A DNA stretch of 64,000 bases from Streptomyces sp. RKAG290 (GTDB taxonomy: Bacteria > Actinomycetota > Actinomycetes > Streptomycetales > Streptomycetaceae): assembly GCF_023701695.1 (NCBI RefSeq), contig NZ_JAJOZC010000001.1, positions 3,533,894-3,597,893 on the forward strand, given 5' to 3'. The notes below the pieces were generated by a model. The model saw only the letters and a list, made by a program, of their open reading frames with translations. It was not told where the DNA came from and searched no databases. Numbering within the stretch: the first letter of the stretch is position 1; the number at the start of each line of letters is the position of its first letter. The translations under genes and the position numbers were made by a program. Shown here one piece after another: positions 1-8,517 of this stretch.

Positions 1-680
1 CTGCGGTGCAGGTGCTGCATCTCGGCGATCATCCGGCCGAAGGGCTCGGTGTGGATGCCCTGCCGGCCCGCTCCTGCCGTCCAGGCACCGGCCTGCGCGC
101 CGGTCGGCACGGTCAGCGTGGCCCGGTCCAGTACGGCGGTGACGGATGTCAGCCAGTTGCTCTGCAGGGCCTTCCAGTCCACGTCCACGCCCTCGACCGG
201 CTGGAACAGCTCACCGGTGAAACGCCACAGGGCGTCCACCGCGCGCTGCATCCGGTCGTGGCTCTCCGCGGTGCCGTCGCCGAGGCGCAGGGTCCACTGC
301 TCGGCGTGGTCACGGTGGTAGGCGACCTCTTTCACCGCCTTGGCCGCCAGCCCGGCGAACTCGCCGTCGCCGGCAGCCAGCTGCTCGTACAGCCCGTGCT
401 GGTGGACGGAGAAGTAGAGCTGACGGGCAATGGTGTGGGCGAAGTCGCCGTTCGGCTGCTCGACCAGCTGGACGTTGCGGAAGGCACGCTCCTCGCGGAG
501 GTACGCCAGCTCGTCCTCGTCCCCTGCGAGGGAGAGGAGCAGCCGGGCCTGGCCCAGCAGGTCCAAGGCGATGTTGGCGAGGGCCACTTCCTCCTCCAGC
601 ACGGGGGCGTGGCCGGCCCACTCCCCCAGCCGGTGCGACAGCACCAGCGCGTCGTCGCCCAGGGCGAGGGCCGCGGTCAC
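1..680 (-). CDS. paaC: Phenylacetyl-CoA epoxidase subunit PaaC (C-terminus cut by window edge)
   Basis: PaaC is the structural ferritin-like subunit that pairs with PaaA in the ring-1,2-epoxidase acting on phenylacetyl-CoA in the cytoplasm. The reading frame begins at GTG 680, overlapping the paaB stop (677-679) as GTGA, so translation is probably coupled. About 226 residues are visible. The N-terminus reads ALGDDALVLSHRLGEWAGHAP, followed by a helical body with LALANIALDLLGQARLL-like and VAYHRDHAEQW segments typical of PaaC. The 3' end, and presumably paaD and paaE, lie outside the window. PaaC is known to lack a working di-iron centre; catalysis belongs to PaaA. Confidence 0.93.
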   Translation of the reverse strand, partial: MTAALALGDDALVLSHRLGEWAGHAPVLEEEVALANIALDLLGQARLLLSLAGDEDELAYLREERAFRNVQLVEQPNGDFAHTIARQLYFSVHQHGLYEQLAAGDGEFAGLAAKAVKEVAYHRDHAEQWTLRLGDGTAESHDRMQRAVDALWRFTGELFQPVEGVDVDWKALQSNWLTSVTAVLDRATLTVPTGAQAGAWTAGAGRQGIHTEPFGRMIAEMQHLHR

Positions 681-967
681 AGGTGCTTCACCCCGTCCGG
701 GATCTTGTAGAACGTCGGGTGCCGGTAGGGCTTGTCGCCGGCCGGCTCGAAGAACGTGTCCTTCTCGTCCGGTGAGGACGCCGTGATCTCGGTGGACGGC
801 ACCACCCAGAGGGAGACCCCTTCGGACCGGCGCGTGTACAGGTCGCGGGCGTTGCGCAGTGCCATCTCGGCGTCCGGGGCGTGCAGGCTGCCGGCGTGGG
901 TGTGGGAGAGCCCACGACGCGAGCGCACGAACACCTCCCACAGCGGCCAGTCGGTCGAGCTGCTCAT
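677..967 (-). CDS. paaB: Phenylacetyl-CoA epoxidase subunit PaaB
   Basis: A 96-residue protein of the size usual for PaaB, the small bridging subunit of the phenylacetyl-CoA 1,2-epoxidase. Family hallmarks are [23 protein letters not shown] at the N-terminus and [15 protein letters not shown] in the middle. The ATG at 967 overlaps the paaA stop (ATGA), and its own stop overlaps the paaC start (GTGA), so paaA-paaB-paaC form one tightly coupled leftward operon. No oddities were seen. Confidence 0.95.
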   Translation of the reverse strand: MSSSTDWPLWEVFVRSRRGLSHTHAGSLHAPDAEMALRNARDLYTRRSEGVSLWVVPSTEITASSPDEKDTFFEPAGDKPYRHPTFYKIPDGVKHL

Positions 968-1968
968 GCTGTCCCCTCCCCGTTCGATACGGCTGTGTGC
1001 TTCTGTGCGTAGGCGGCGGCCGCGTCGCGGACCCAGGCGCCTTCCTCGTGTGCCCGGCGGCGCTGGGTGAGGCGCTGTTCGTTGCACGGGCCGTTGCCCT
1101 TCAGGACCTCCTGGAACTCCGTCCAGTCGATCGCCCCGAAATCGTGCTGGCCGCGCTCCTCGTTCCACCGGAGGTCCGGGTCGGGGAGGGTGAGGCCCAG
1201 TACCTCGGCCTGCGGGACGCAGATGTCGACGAAGCGCTGCCGCAGCTCGTCGTTGGAGTGGCGCTTGATCTTCCAGGTCATCGACTGGGCGGAATGCGAC
1301 GAGGCGTCGTCCGGCGGGCCGAACATCATCAGGGAGGGCCACCACCAGCGGTTCACCGCGTCCTGGGCCATCTCGTGCTGTGCGGCGGTCCCGCCACTGA
1401 GGGCCAGCAGCAGCTCGTAGCCCTGGCGCTGGTGGAAGGACTCCTCTTTGCAGATGCGGACCATCGCCCGGGCGTAGGGGCCGTAGGAGCAGCGGCACAG
1501 AGGTACCTGATTGGTGATCGCGGCCCCGTCCACCAGCCAGCCGATCGCGCCGACGTCCGCCCAGGTCAGGGTCGGGTAATTGAAGATCGACGAATACCTC
1601 TGCCGCCCGGCGTGAAGCTTGTCGAGCAGCTCCTCGCGGCCGGTGCCGAGCGTCTCGGCGGCGCTGTACAGATACAGACCGTGGCCCGCCTCGTCCTGCA
1701 CCTTGGCGATCAGGATCGCCTTGCGGCGCAGCGAGGGGGCGCGACTGATCCAGTTGGCCTCGGGCTGCATGCCGATGATCTCGGAGTGGGCGTGCTGGGC
1801 CATTTGCCTGACCAGCGAGGCGCGGTAGGCGTCGGGCATCCAGTCGCGCGGCTCGATGCGCTCGTCGGCCGCCACGGCGGCGTCGAAAGCCGCCTCCAGG
1901 GCCCCGTCCGCCCCATCGGTACTGCCTGCTGTCGCCTGCGCTGTCTGGCCCGCAGTCACTGCCGCCAT
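964..1968 (-). CDS. paaA: Phenylacetyl-CoA epoxidase catalytic subunit PaaA
   Basis: Catalytic di-iron subunit of the epoxidase that activates the aromatic ring of phenylacetyl-CoA with O2 and reductant delivered by PaaE. The protein has 334 residues. Two ExxH metal-binding motifs are visible: E93-A-G-H96 and E176-S-F-H179, with E63 a plausible further ligand. The ATG at 1968 follows a GGGAG-type ribosome site (TAGGGAG on the minus strand). It is the first gene of the paaABC operon. A palindromic operator (core 1985-1998) lies directly upstream of the ribosome site, so repression by the nearby TetR protein is likely (inference). Confidence 0.96.
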   Translation of the reverse strand: MAAVTAGQTAQATAGSTDGADGALEAAFDAAVAADERIEPRDWMPDAYRASLVRQMAQHAHSEIIGMQPEANWISRAPSLRRKAILIAKVQDEAGHGLYLYSAAETLGTGREELLDKLHAGRQRYSSIFNYPTLTWADVGAIGWLVDGAAITNQVPLCRCSYGPYARAMVRICKEESFHQRQGYELLLALSGGTAAQHEMAQDAVNRWWWPSLMMFGPPDDASSHSAQSMTWKIKRHSNDELRQRFVDICVPQAEVLGLTLPDPDLRWNEERGQHDFGAIDWTEFQEVLKGNGPCNEQRLTQRRRAHEEGAWVRDAAAAYAQKHTAVSNGEGTA

Positions 1969-1984
1969 CCCGGACTCCCTACCG

Positions 1985-1998
1985 ACCGATCGTTCGGT
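1985..1998. promoter_or_regulatory. Operator core upstream of paaA (TetR/PaaR-type)
   Basis: The 14-mer ACCGAACGATCGGT (read on the minus strand) fits ACCG-N6-CGGT. It sits 17 nt upstream of the paaA start. The surrounding 18 nt (1982-1999) are identical, in reverse complement, to 7161-7178 in the paaN/tetR gap. A TTGACA hexamer on the minus strand (2035-2040) could be the -35 element, which would place the operator across or just after the -10. Binding by the TetR protein at 7231 is inferred, not shown. Confidence 0.72.
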
Positions 1999-1999
1999 T

Positions 2000-2440
2000 C
2001 AATGTCTTCAATGGTGAGTCTGCGGCCCGTAGGGTGTCAACCCTGTGGATAACTGACCGGGATCGACGGGGATCGGGGCGGGATGGATTCGTACGACGAC
2101 AGGGGCGTCGGCGGCGGGGAGGGACGCGTGGCCGGACCCGGTTCAGGGACGGTTCCTGAGCCCCGCAAGGCCCCAGGGCCGCGCAAGGGCCCCGAGCCCC
2201 GCAAAGACTCTGAGGCCAGTGAGGCCCGCGATGGGGCTGAGACCCTGAGACCCGCAGGAGCCCTGAGCCCCGTACGGGCCCTGATCTCGGCAAACGCGCT
2301 GAACCCGACCCCGGTCCCGAACCTGGTACCGGTCCGGGACCCGGCAATGGCCCTGAACGCCGCACTGCTCCGGAACTCCGCACGGCTACCGAACTCCGCA
2401 CGGCTACTGGACCCCCGCCGGCTCTGAGCCGCGTACGGGT
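2000..2440. other. Intergenic stretch with degenerate short repeats; possible lost 5' end of the DUF5819 gene
   Basis: The region holds the paaA promoter, then GC-rich sequence with many imperfect repeats of CCGGAAC/CCCTGAG type. One is a direct repeat of CGAACTCCGCACGGCTAC near 2373-2408. A rightward frame, 2083-2427, starts MDSYDDRGVGGGEG, which resembles the Gly-rich start of longer DUF5819 proteins. It lies in a different frame from the conserved body at 2441 and ends just before it. It may be the displaced N-terminus or non-coding. Confidence 0.5.
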
Positions 2441-3088
2441 ATGGCAGGGCTGTCGTTTCCGTACCAGGTCGCTGCCGCCGTGGCACTTTCCGTGATCGGG
2501 GTGATCGCGTGCGTTCAGCTGGGCATGGTGTTCCTGCACGTCGCGCCCTCCAACACGCTGACGAAGCAGCACGGCAAGGCGGTGGACGAGTGGGTCTATC
2601 CCGAGTTCGAGCAGAACTGGAAGCTCTTCGCCCCCAACCCGCTGCAGCAGAACATCGCCGTACACGTACGCGCTGAGATAGCCGGCGCCGACGGCCGTCG
2701 TACCACCCCCTGGATGAGTCTCTCGGGCGAGGACGGCAAGGCGATACGCGGCAATCTTCTGCCCAGCCACGTCCAGCAGAACGAACTCCGGCGGGGCTGG
2801 GACTTCTACCTCGGCTCCCATGACAGCCAGAACCGGGCCAACGGGCTGCGCGGCACCCTTTCCGAGCAGTACATACGCCGCATCGTGATGCTGCGGCTGA
2901 GCGAGCACGACTACGGCGGCACCGTCGAACGGATCCAGGTCCGGTCCGAAGTGAGGTCCGTCGCGGCTCCGTCGTGGAGCGACGAGAAGATCAGCACGAA
3001 ACCGTCCTACCGGGTGCTGCCCTGGTGGACCGTCACCGCGGCCGACCTCCCCGAGGGCTCGGCGGACGCCAAGGAGGCGGACCAGTGA
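2441..3088 (+). CDS. DUF5819 family membrane-anchored protein
   Basis: A 215-residue protein. It has one N-terminal membrane segment (about residues 8-30), then an extracytoplasmic-looking domain carrying the DUF5819 signature VYPEFEQNWKLFAPNPLQQN. The ATG at 2441 is the only start in frame after a stop at 2354-2356, but no good ribosome site precedes it. The true protein may begin upstream in another frame. It overlaps the next gene (GTGA at 3085-3088), and that gene encodes an HTTM protein, the usual partner of this family. Function is unknown; a joint membrane role with the HTTM protein is inferred. Confidence 0.75.
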   Translation: MAGLSFPYQVAAAVALSVIGVIACVQLGMVFLHVAPSNTLTKQHGKAVDEWVYPEFEQNWKLFAPNPLQQNIAVHVRAEIAGADGRRTTPWMSLSGEDGKAIRGNLLPSHVQQNELRRGWDFYLGSHDSQNRANGLRGTLSEQYIRRIVMLRLSEHDYGGTVERIQVRSEVRSVAAPSWSDEKISTKPSYRVLPWWTVTAADLPEGSADAKEADQ

Positions 3089-4373
3089 GCACGCCCGGCC
3101 CGACCGCAGGCTCGCCCGCGGCATCCAGCGCATCACCGCCTCGGCCCTCGGCCCGTACCAGAGCGCCGTCATCCGGATCGGCTTCTCCGCCACCTACCTG
3201 CTGTTCCTGCTGCGCGAACTGCCGCACCGGCACGAGATGTACGGCCCCGGCGCCCCGTGGCGCTGGGACATGGCGGAGCAGCTCATCTCGAACAACCAGG
3301 CCTTCACCACGCTCATGTGGTCGGACAACGCCGTCTGGTTCGAGATCGTGTACGCGCTCGCGTTGCTCGCGGCCGCGCTGCTGATGGTGGGCTGGCACAC
3401 CCGCGCCATGTCCGTCCTGTTCATGGCCGGAGTGCTCTCGCTGCAGAACCGCAGCATCTTCATGGGTGACGGCGGCGACAACGTCATCCACCTGATGGCG
3501 ATCTACCTGGTGCTGACCCGGTGCGGGCAGGTCTGGTCACTGGATGCCCGGCGGGCGGCGCGCAAAGCACGGGCGGCGCAGTCGGCGGACGAGGGAGACG
3601 AGCAGGAGGAAGGGGAGCCGGTCAGGCGGGCCGGCGGCGGGCGTCCGGCGCGCGGGGATGCGGCCGGTCCGCTGCTGTGGGCGGCGTTCGGCGCCGTCCT
3701 CATCGGGGCCACGGTGACGGACAGCCTCGGCGGTACCGTCTGGCTGCCGGTGCTCTTCTGGATCCTGTGGACCGGTCACGCCGCCTGGTGGGCCGTGAAC
3801 CGTTACGCACCGCTCAGCGAGCCGCGCACTCTGCTCGACGTCATCGCGAACCTCGCCCACAACGCCACCCTCGTCGTGATCATGGCCGAGGTCTGCCTGA
3901 TCTACTCGACCGCAGGCTGGTACAAGATCCAGGGTTCGAGGTGGCAGGACGGCACGGCGCTGTACTACCCGCTCAAACTCGAATACTTCACCCCCTGGCC
4001 CGGACTCTCGGACATCCTCGCCGCGAGCGGTGTGATGGTGATGGTGCTGACGTACGCAACGGTCATCGTGCAGGTCGCCTTCCCCTTCACCCTGTTCAAC
4101 CGACGCGTCAAGAACGTCCTGCTGGTCGCGATGATCGGTGAGCACGCCGGTATCGCCCTGCTGCTGGGGCTGCCCTTCTTCTCGATGGCCATGATCGCCG
4201 CGGACGCCGTCTTCCTGCCGACCGTCTTCCTCGTGTGGATCGGCGGCCGGGTCTCGCTCGGACGGGAGCTGCTGTTCCAGCGGCGCGAAACGGTGCCGCA
4301 GCCCCGGGACGGGGCCGAGGAGCGGGAGGCGCCGCAGCACAGCGCCGACGGGGGCCATACGCTCGTCAGGTGA
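3085..4373 (+). CDS. HTTM domain (vitamin K-dependent carboxylase-like) membrane protein, frame break near N-terminus
   Basis: A multi-pass membrane protein of the HTTM family, related to the membrane part of vitamin K-dependent gamma-carboxylase. The expected start is GTG 3085, coupled to the DUF5819 stop. Its frame (VSTPGPTAG) differs by one base from the frame of the conserved body (LARGIQRITASALGPYQSAV from 3111). An apparent one-base deletion therefore lies at about 3090-3111. The first ATG in the body frame is 3237, which would cut off the first membrane helix. The motif AGWYKIQGSRWQDGTALY (Lys codon 3924-3926) resembles the active-site lysine region of gamma-carboxylase, as recalled. 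A Gln/Glu-rich cytoplasmic loop spans about 3570-3640. The reaction is unknown. Confidence 0.75.
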
Positions 4374-5227
4374 GCAGCGAGACCGGCAGCACCGGTAGCA
4401 CGGGCAATAACGACAGCGGCGGCAGTAGCGGCGGTGGCGGCGTTACCAGGGGGAATCCGTCGACTGACGAGTCTGCGGCGGCTGAGTTGCCCGTGGCGGC
4501 CGAGCCGTCCGTTGGGGACACATCGCCCGTCGGGGCCGAGCCGCCCGTCGGGGCCGAGCCGCCCGTCGGGGCCGAGCCGGCTCAGTACGACGAGGGATTC
4601 GGGACGGAGATCGGCGTCGGGCCGCATCCGCTGCCCTGGCCCGAGGGCGAGCGGTACGATCCCGAGCTGCTCGCCCACGGCGACCGGCGCAATGTGGGCG
4701 ACCCTTACCGGTACTGGACCCGGGAGGCGATCGTCGCCGATCTGGATCTACGGCGTCACGACTTCCATGTGGCGGTGGAGAACTGGGGCCACGACTTCAA
4801 TATCGGTTCGGTGGTACGCACCGCGAACGCATTCCTCGCCAAGGAGATCCACATCGTCGGGCGGCGGCGTTGGAACCGTCGTGGGGCGATGGTCACCGAT
4901 CGCTACCAGCATGTCCGCCATCACCCCGACACCGCGGATCTGACCGCCTGGGCGGAGGCCGAGGGCCTGCCGATCATCGGCATCGACAATCTGCCGGGCG
5001 CCGTGCCGCTGGAGCGGACCGTGCTGCCGCGCCGGTGTGTGCTGCTCTTCGGACAGGAGGGGCCCGGTCTGACGGAGGAGGCCCGTAACCACGCGTCGAT
5101 GGTGTGCTCGATCGCGCAGTTCGGTTCCACCCGGTCGATCAACGCGGGGGCTGCGGCGGCGATTGCGATGCATGCGTGGGTGCAGCGGCATGCGGATATT
5201 CCTGGGGAGGCTGTGCAGGCGGGCTAG
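4370..5227 (+). CDS. SpoU/TrmH-family (SPOUT) RNA 2'-O-methyltransferase
   Basis: A 285-residue cytoplasmic SAM-dependent RNA methylase. GTG 4370 overlaps the HTTM stop (GTGA). Residues 1-75 form a low-complexity linker with tandem VGAEPP units. The SPOUT domain follows, with motif 1 FNIGSVVRTANAFLA, motif 2 VLLFGQEGPGL and motif 3 STRSINAGAAAAIAM; these build the knotted SAM site. The substrate (tRNA or rRNA position) cannot be read from sequence. Translational coupling to the membrane genes is probably just compact packing. A perfect palindrome follows at 5258-5297. Confidence 0.9.
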   Translation: MSSETGSTGSTGNNDSGGSSGGGGVTRGNPSTDESAAAELPVAAEPSVGDTSPVGAEPPVGAEPPVGAEPAQYDEGFGTEIGVGPHPLPWPEGERYDPELLAHGDRRNVGDPYRYWTREAIVADLDLRRHDFHVAVENWGHDFNIGSVVRTANAFLAKEIHIVGRRRWNRRGAMVTDRYQHVRHHPDTADLTAWAEAEGLPIIGIDNLPGAVPLERTVLPRRCVLLFGQEGPGLTEEARNHASMVCSIAQFGSTRSINAGAAAAIAMHAWVQRHADIPGEAVQAG

Positions 5228-5257
5228 TTGGGGCAGCTCGCTCTGTGAGAGGGAGCG

Positions 5258-5297
5258 GGGGCGGGTGGGGTCCGGGGCCCCGGACCCCACCCGCCCC
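5258..5297. terminator. Perfect 40-bp palindrome, bidirectional terminator
   Basis: Arms 5258-5277 and 5278-5297 are exact reverse complements without a loop (ends GGGGCGGG...CCCGCCCC). They lie between the convergent methylase and paaN genes. The following 5335-5400 stretch (GGGGCTCTGCCCC and CGCGCCTCGAACGCC) resembles a short element that recurs between Streptomyces genes. A shared terminator is the simplest reading. Confidence 0.75.
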
Positions 5298-5406
5298 TTC
5301 CCGTACCGCCCTCCCCGCCCCCGCCTCCTTTTTCCGTCAACGGGGCTCTGCCCCTGGCTCCGGGGCCTTCGCGCCTCGAACGCCCGACGGGCTGTATCGC
5401 CGGCTG

Positions 5407-7107
5407 TCAGCGTTGGCGGCGGACTTCCAGGGTGCGGAAGCGGTTGGACACGAAAGCGCCGTCGCACAGGGCCGCGTTGGCCGCCGGGTTGCCGCCCGAA
5501 CCATGGAAGTCGGAGAACGCCGCCGTCTGGTTGACGTACACGCCGCTCGTGAGGTTCAGCGAGAGCTGGGCCGATTCGTCCAGGCAGACGTCCACCACCG
5601 CGCCCTCGACCTCGGGGGATGTGGTGTACGCGCCGACCGTCATCGCCCCCTTGTCGCGGATCGTGCGGCGCAGCAGTTCCAAGGCGTCCGCCGTCGAGTC
5701 GACCGCCACCGCGAAGGAGACCGGGCCGAAGCACTCCGAGAGGTAGGGGGAATCTTCGTCCGGCTTGGCTCCGTCGAGCTTGACGATCAGCGGCGTACGT
5801 ACCACCGCGTCGGGGAACTCGGGGTTGGTCACCTCCCTTGAGGGCAGGACGACTTCGCCGAGCTGCGCGGCCGCCTCCAGACGTGCCCTCACCTCGGGAT
5901 TGACCAGGGCGCCGAGCAGGGCGTTCGCCCGCGCGTCGTCACCCAGGAGTCCGGTGACCGCCGCGGCGATGTCGCCGACCACGTCGTCGTACGTCTTGTC
6001 GCCGACGTCCGTCGTGATCCCGTCCCGGGGGACCAGCAGGTTCTGCGGGGTGGTGCACATCTGGCCGCTGTAGAGGGAGAGCGAGAACGCCAGGTTGGAG
6101 AGCATGCCGCGGTAGTCGTCGGTGGAGTCGATGACGATCGTGTTGACCCCGGCCTTCTCCGTATAGACCTGTGCCTGGCGGGCGTTGGCCTCCAGCCAGT
6201 CGCCGAAGGCCGTGGAACCGGTGTAGTCGATGATCCGGATCTCGGGCCGGACCGCCAGGGACTTGGCGATGCCCTCACCCGGTCGCTCGGCGGCCAGGGC
6301 GACCAGGTTGGGGTCGAAGCCCGCCTCGGTGAGCACCTCGCGCGCCACCTGAACCGTGAGGGCCAGCGGAAGGACCGCCCGGGGATGCGGCTTGACCAGG
6401 ACGGGATTGCCGGTGGCGAGGGAGGCGAAGAGGCCCGGGTAGCCGTTCCACGTGGGGAAGGTGTTGCAGCCGATCAGCAGCGAGATGCCGCGGCCCGCCG
6501 CGGTGAACGTCTTGTGCAGCTCGATCGGGTCGCGCTTGCCCTGCGGCTTGGACCAGTCCGCGGTCCGCGGAGCGCGGATCTGCTCCTCGTACGCATACGC
6601 CACCGCCTCCAGCCCGCGGTCCTGGGCGTGCGGGCCGCCGGCCTGGAACGCCATCATGAAGGCCTGTCCGCTGGTGTGCATCACCGCGTGACCGAACTCG
6701 TGGGTGCGGGCGCTGATCCGCGCCAGGATCTCCAGACAGACCAGGGCCCTGGTCTCGGGGCCCGCCTCGCGCCAGGCCGGCATCCCGGCGCGCATCGCGG
6801 GAAGCAGGACGTCCAGGTCGGCGTGGGGGTACTCGACGGCCAGCTCCGGGCCGTACGGGGAGGTCTCCCCGCCGGTCCAGCCGTCGGTGCCCGGCTGGCC
6901 GAGGTCGATACGGGTGTGCAGTACGGCGTCGAAGGCTGCTTTGCCCTCGGCGGCGCCCAGGCTGCCGGGGGAGCCGGCCTCGCCGTACGCCTTCGGGTGC
7001 TCGGGGTGCGGGGACCAGTAGGCACGCGAGCGGATCGCGTCGAGGGTCCGGTCGAGCGTGGGGCGGTGCTTCTCGGACAGCAGGTGCGGGGAGAGCTCGG
7101 CGGCCAT
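5407..7107 (-). CDS. paaN: Phenylacetic acid degradation protein PaaN (aldehyde dehydrogenase superfamily)
   Basis: A 566-residue PaaN-type protein of the aldehyde dehydrogenase superfamily, placed in phenylacetate catabolism. It is thought to oxidise the ring-opened semialdehyde, the role of the ALDH half of PaaZ. Visible are the Rossmann stretch ATGNPVLVKPHPRAVLPLAL (about 231-250), TGSTAFGDWL (296-305), the Glu317 region YTEKAGVN and the catalytic-type Cys351 in YSGQMCTTPQN. ATG 7107 follows GAGGAG at good spacing. No hydratase domain is fused. A divergent TetR gene and a shared operator lie upstream. Confidence 0.92.
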   Translation of the reverse strand: MAAELSPHLLSEKHRPTLDRTLDAIRSRAYWSPHPEHPKAYGEAGSPGSLGAAEGKAAFDAVLHTRIDLGQPGTDGWTGGETSPYGPELAVEYPHADLDVLLPAMRAGMPAWREAGPETRALVCLEILARISARTHEFGHAVMHTSGQAFMMAFQAGGPHAQDRGLEAVAYAYEEQIRAPRTADWSKPQGKRDPIELHKTFTAAGRGISLLIGCNTFPTWNGYPGLFASLATGNPVLVKPHPRAVLPLALTVQVAREVLTEAGFDPNLVALAAERPGEGIAKSLAVRPEIRIIDYTGSTAFGDWLEANARQAQVYTEKAGVNTIVIDSTDDYRGMLSNLAFSLSLYSGQMCTTPQNLLVPRDGITTDVGDKTYDDVVGDIAAAVTGLLGDDARANALLGALVNPEVRARLEAAAQLGEVVLPSREVTNPEFPDAVVRTPLIVKLDGAKPDEDSPYLSECFGPVSFAVAVDSTADALELLRRTIRDKGAMTVGAYTTSPEVEGAVVDVCLDESAQLSLNLTSGVYVNQTAAFSDFHGSGGNPAANAALCDGAFVSNRFRTLEVRRQR

Positions 7108-7161
7108 GACGGACCAACTCCTCATCGAGCTGGGCAGGGACGGGCGGACAGAGTTAGAGTA

Positions 7162-7175
7162 ACCGAACGATCGGT
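7162..7175. promoter_or_regulatory. Operator core in the paaN/tetR divergent promoter region
   Basis: The 14-mer ACCGAACGATCGGT is centred between the two divergent starts, about 55 nt from each. The longer match AACCGAACGATCGGTCGG (7161-7178) is identical to the paaA site. On the minus strand the next bases read GTTACTCTAAC, a plausible -10 for paaN, so occupancy would block paaN and autoregulate tetR. The binding protein is inferred. Confidence 0.75.
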
Positions 7176-7230
7176 CGGGACAAGGGGGCCCACGAAACCT
7201 GTGGACAACTCGTAGGGGAGGATCGCTGGC

Positions 7231-7824
7231 ATGACCACGGCCAAGCGGGACACGTACACCCCGGAGACTCTGCTCACCGTCGCTGTCCGTGTCTTCAACG
7301 AGCGCGGCTACGACGGCACGTCCATGGAGCACCTGTCGAAGGCGGCGGGGATTTCGAAGTCGTCGATCTACCACCACGTCGCAGGCAAGGAAGAGCTGCT
7401 GCGGCGAGCGGTCAGCCGGGCGCTGGACGGGCTCTTCGGAATCCTCGACGAATCGGGTGCCACGCGGGGCCGGGCGATCGGGCGGGTCGAGTACGTCACC
7501 CGTCGCACCGTCGAGGTGCTGATAGCCGAACTTCCCTATGTCACGCTGCTGCTGCGGGTGCGGGGCAACACGAAGACGGAGCGCTGGGCGCTGGAGCGGC
7601 GGCGCGAGTTCGACCAGCGGGTGGGCGATCTGCTCAAGGCCGCGGTCGCGGACGGTGATCTCCGCTCCGACGTGGACATACGCCTCGCGACGCGGCTGCT
7701 CTTCGGGATGGTCAACTCCCTGGTGGAGTGGTACCGGCCGCTACCGGACGACGGGGCGGAGCGGGACCAGCTGGCGGACACCGTCGTCCAGCTGGCCTTC
7801 GACGGCATGAAGTCCAGTCGTTGA
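7231..7824 (+). CDS. TetR/AcrR-family transcriptional regulator (probable PaaR)
   Basis: A 197-residue TetR-family repressor. The helix-turn-helix spans about residues 10-55 (TLLTVAVRVFNERGYDGTSM, then SKAAGISKSSIYHHVAGKEELL). The C-terminal part is an all-helical ligand domain. GGGGAGGA precedes ATG 7231 at ideal spacing. It is divergent from paaN with a shared palindrome, and the same palindrome lies before paaA. Control of the paa genes, probably relieved by phenylacetyl-CoA as for known PaaR repressors, is therefore likely but inferred. Confidence 0.9.
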   Translation: MTTAKRDTYTPETLLTVAVRVFNERGYDGTSMEHLSKAAGISKSSIYHHVAGKEELLRRAVSRALDGLFGILDESGATRGRAIGRVEYVTRRTVEVLIAELPYVTLLLRVRGNTKTERWALERRREFDQRVGDLLKAAVADGDLRSDVDIRLATRLLFGMVNSLVEWYRPLPDDGAERDQLADTVVQLAFDGMKSSR

Positions 7825-7995
7825 GCCGAGCCGAGCCGAGCCGATCCGAGCCGAGTCGTTGAGTCGTTGAGCTGAGCTGCACTGGGCTGGGCCGAACCGG
7901 GCTGGGCTGCACCGGGCTGGGCCGTTGAAGTGGGCCGTTGGGCTGTTGGCTGTCGCCTCGGGCCGGGCCGGCTCTCCCGCCCGGCCGGCCGTGCC
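7825..7995. repeat. Degenerate pentamer tract between convergent genes
   Basis: About 100 bp of imperfect GCCGA/GTTGA and GGGCTGGGCC units (7825-7930) follow the tetR stop. No coding frame or clear terminator hairpin is visible. It looks like slippage-generated filler between the convergent tetR and asnC-type genes. Confidence 0.55.
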
Positions 7996-8517
7996 TCAGG
8001 TGAGTTCCGTGGGGCGGTCGGGGCCCGGTGCCAGGTCCGTCTCCTCGAAGACCAGCAGGGTGCGGGTGGAGAGCACCTCCGGGATGGACTGGATCCTGGT
8101 CAGGACCAGCTCGCGCAGCGAGCGGTTGTCCTGCGTGTGCACCAGCAGCAGGACGTCGAAATCGCCGCTGACCAGTGCGATGTGCGTGGCGCCGGGAAGT
8201 GCCTGGAGCTGCTCGCGAACGGTGCGCCAGGAGTTCTGCACGATCTTGAGCGTGATGTAGGCGGAGGCCCCCTGCCCCGCCCGCTCGTGGTTCACCCGCG
8301 CGCTGAAGCCCCGGATCACCCCGTCTTCGATGAGCCGGTTGATCCGCGCGTAGGCGTTGGCGCGCGACACGTGGACGCGATCGGCCACCGACCGTATCGA
8401 GGCGCGGCCGTCCGTTTGGAGCAATCGGACGATGGCGCGGTCGATGGCGTCGAGCGGGCGCGCCGGAGGAATCCGGCCGGGGTCCTCGCCGCCTTCGGCC
8501 ATTTGTTCAGCTGCCAT
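7996..8517 (-). CDS. bkdR: AsnC/Lrp-family regulator, probable BkdR
   Basis: A 173-residue Lrp/AsnC protein. The winged helix-turn-helix runs about 25-70 (LDAIDRAIVRLLQTDGRASI...HVSRANAYARINRL) and is followed by a RAM ligand-binding domain (ALVSGDFDVLLLVHTQDNRSL). ATG 8517 was chosen because GGGAGG lies just upstream; the frame stays open further upstream without a ribosome site. It is divergent from bkd operon 1, the arrangement known for bkdR in streptomycetes. Branched-chain amino or keto acids are the expected effectors (inference). Confidence 0.88.
   Translation of the reverse strand: MAAEQMAEGGEDPGRIPPARPLDAIDRAIVRLLQTDGRASIRSVADRVHVSRANAYARINRLIEDGVIRGFSARVNHERAGQGASAYITLKIVQNSWRTVREQLQALPGATHIALVSGDFDVLLLVHTQDNRSLRELVLTRIQSIPEVLSTRTLLVFEETDLAPGPDRPTELT

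Noticed and set aside
1979..3193. A 404-codon leftward frame across the DUF5819 gene
   Set aside because: It is antisense to a recognisable DUF5819 protein and shows only Ser/Arg/Gly low-complexity sequence.
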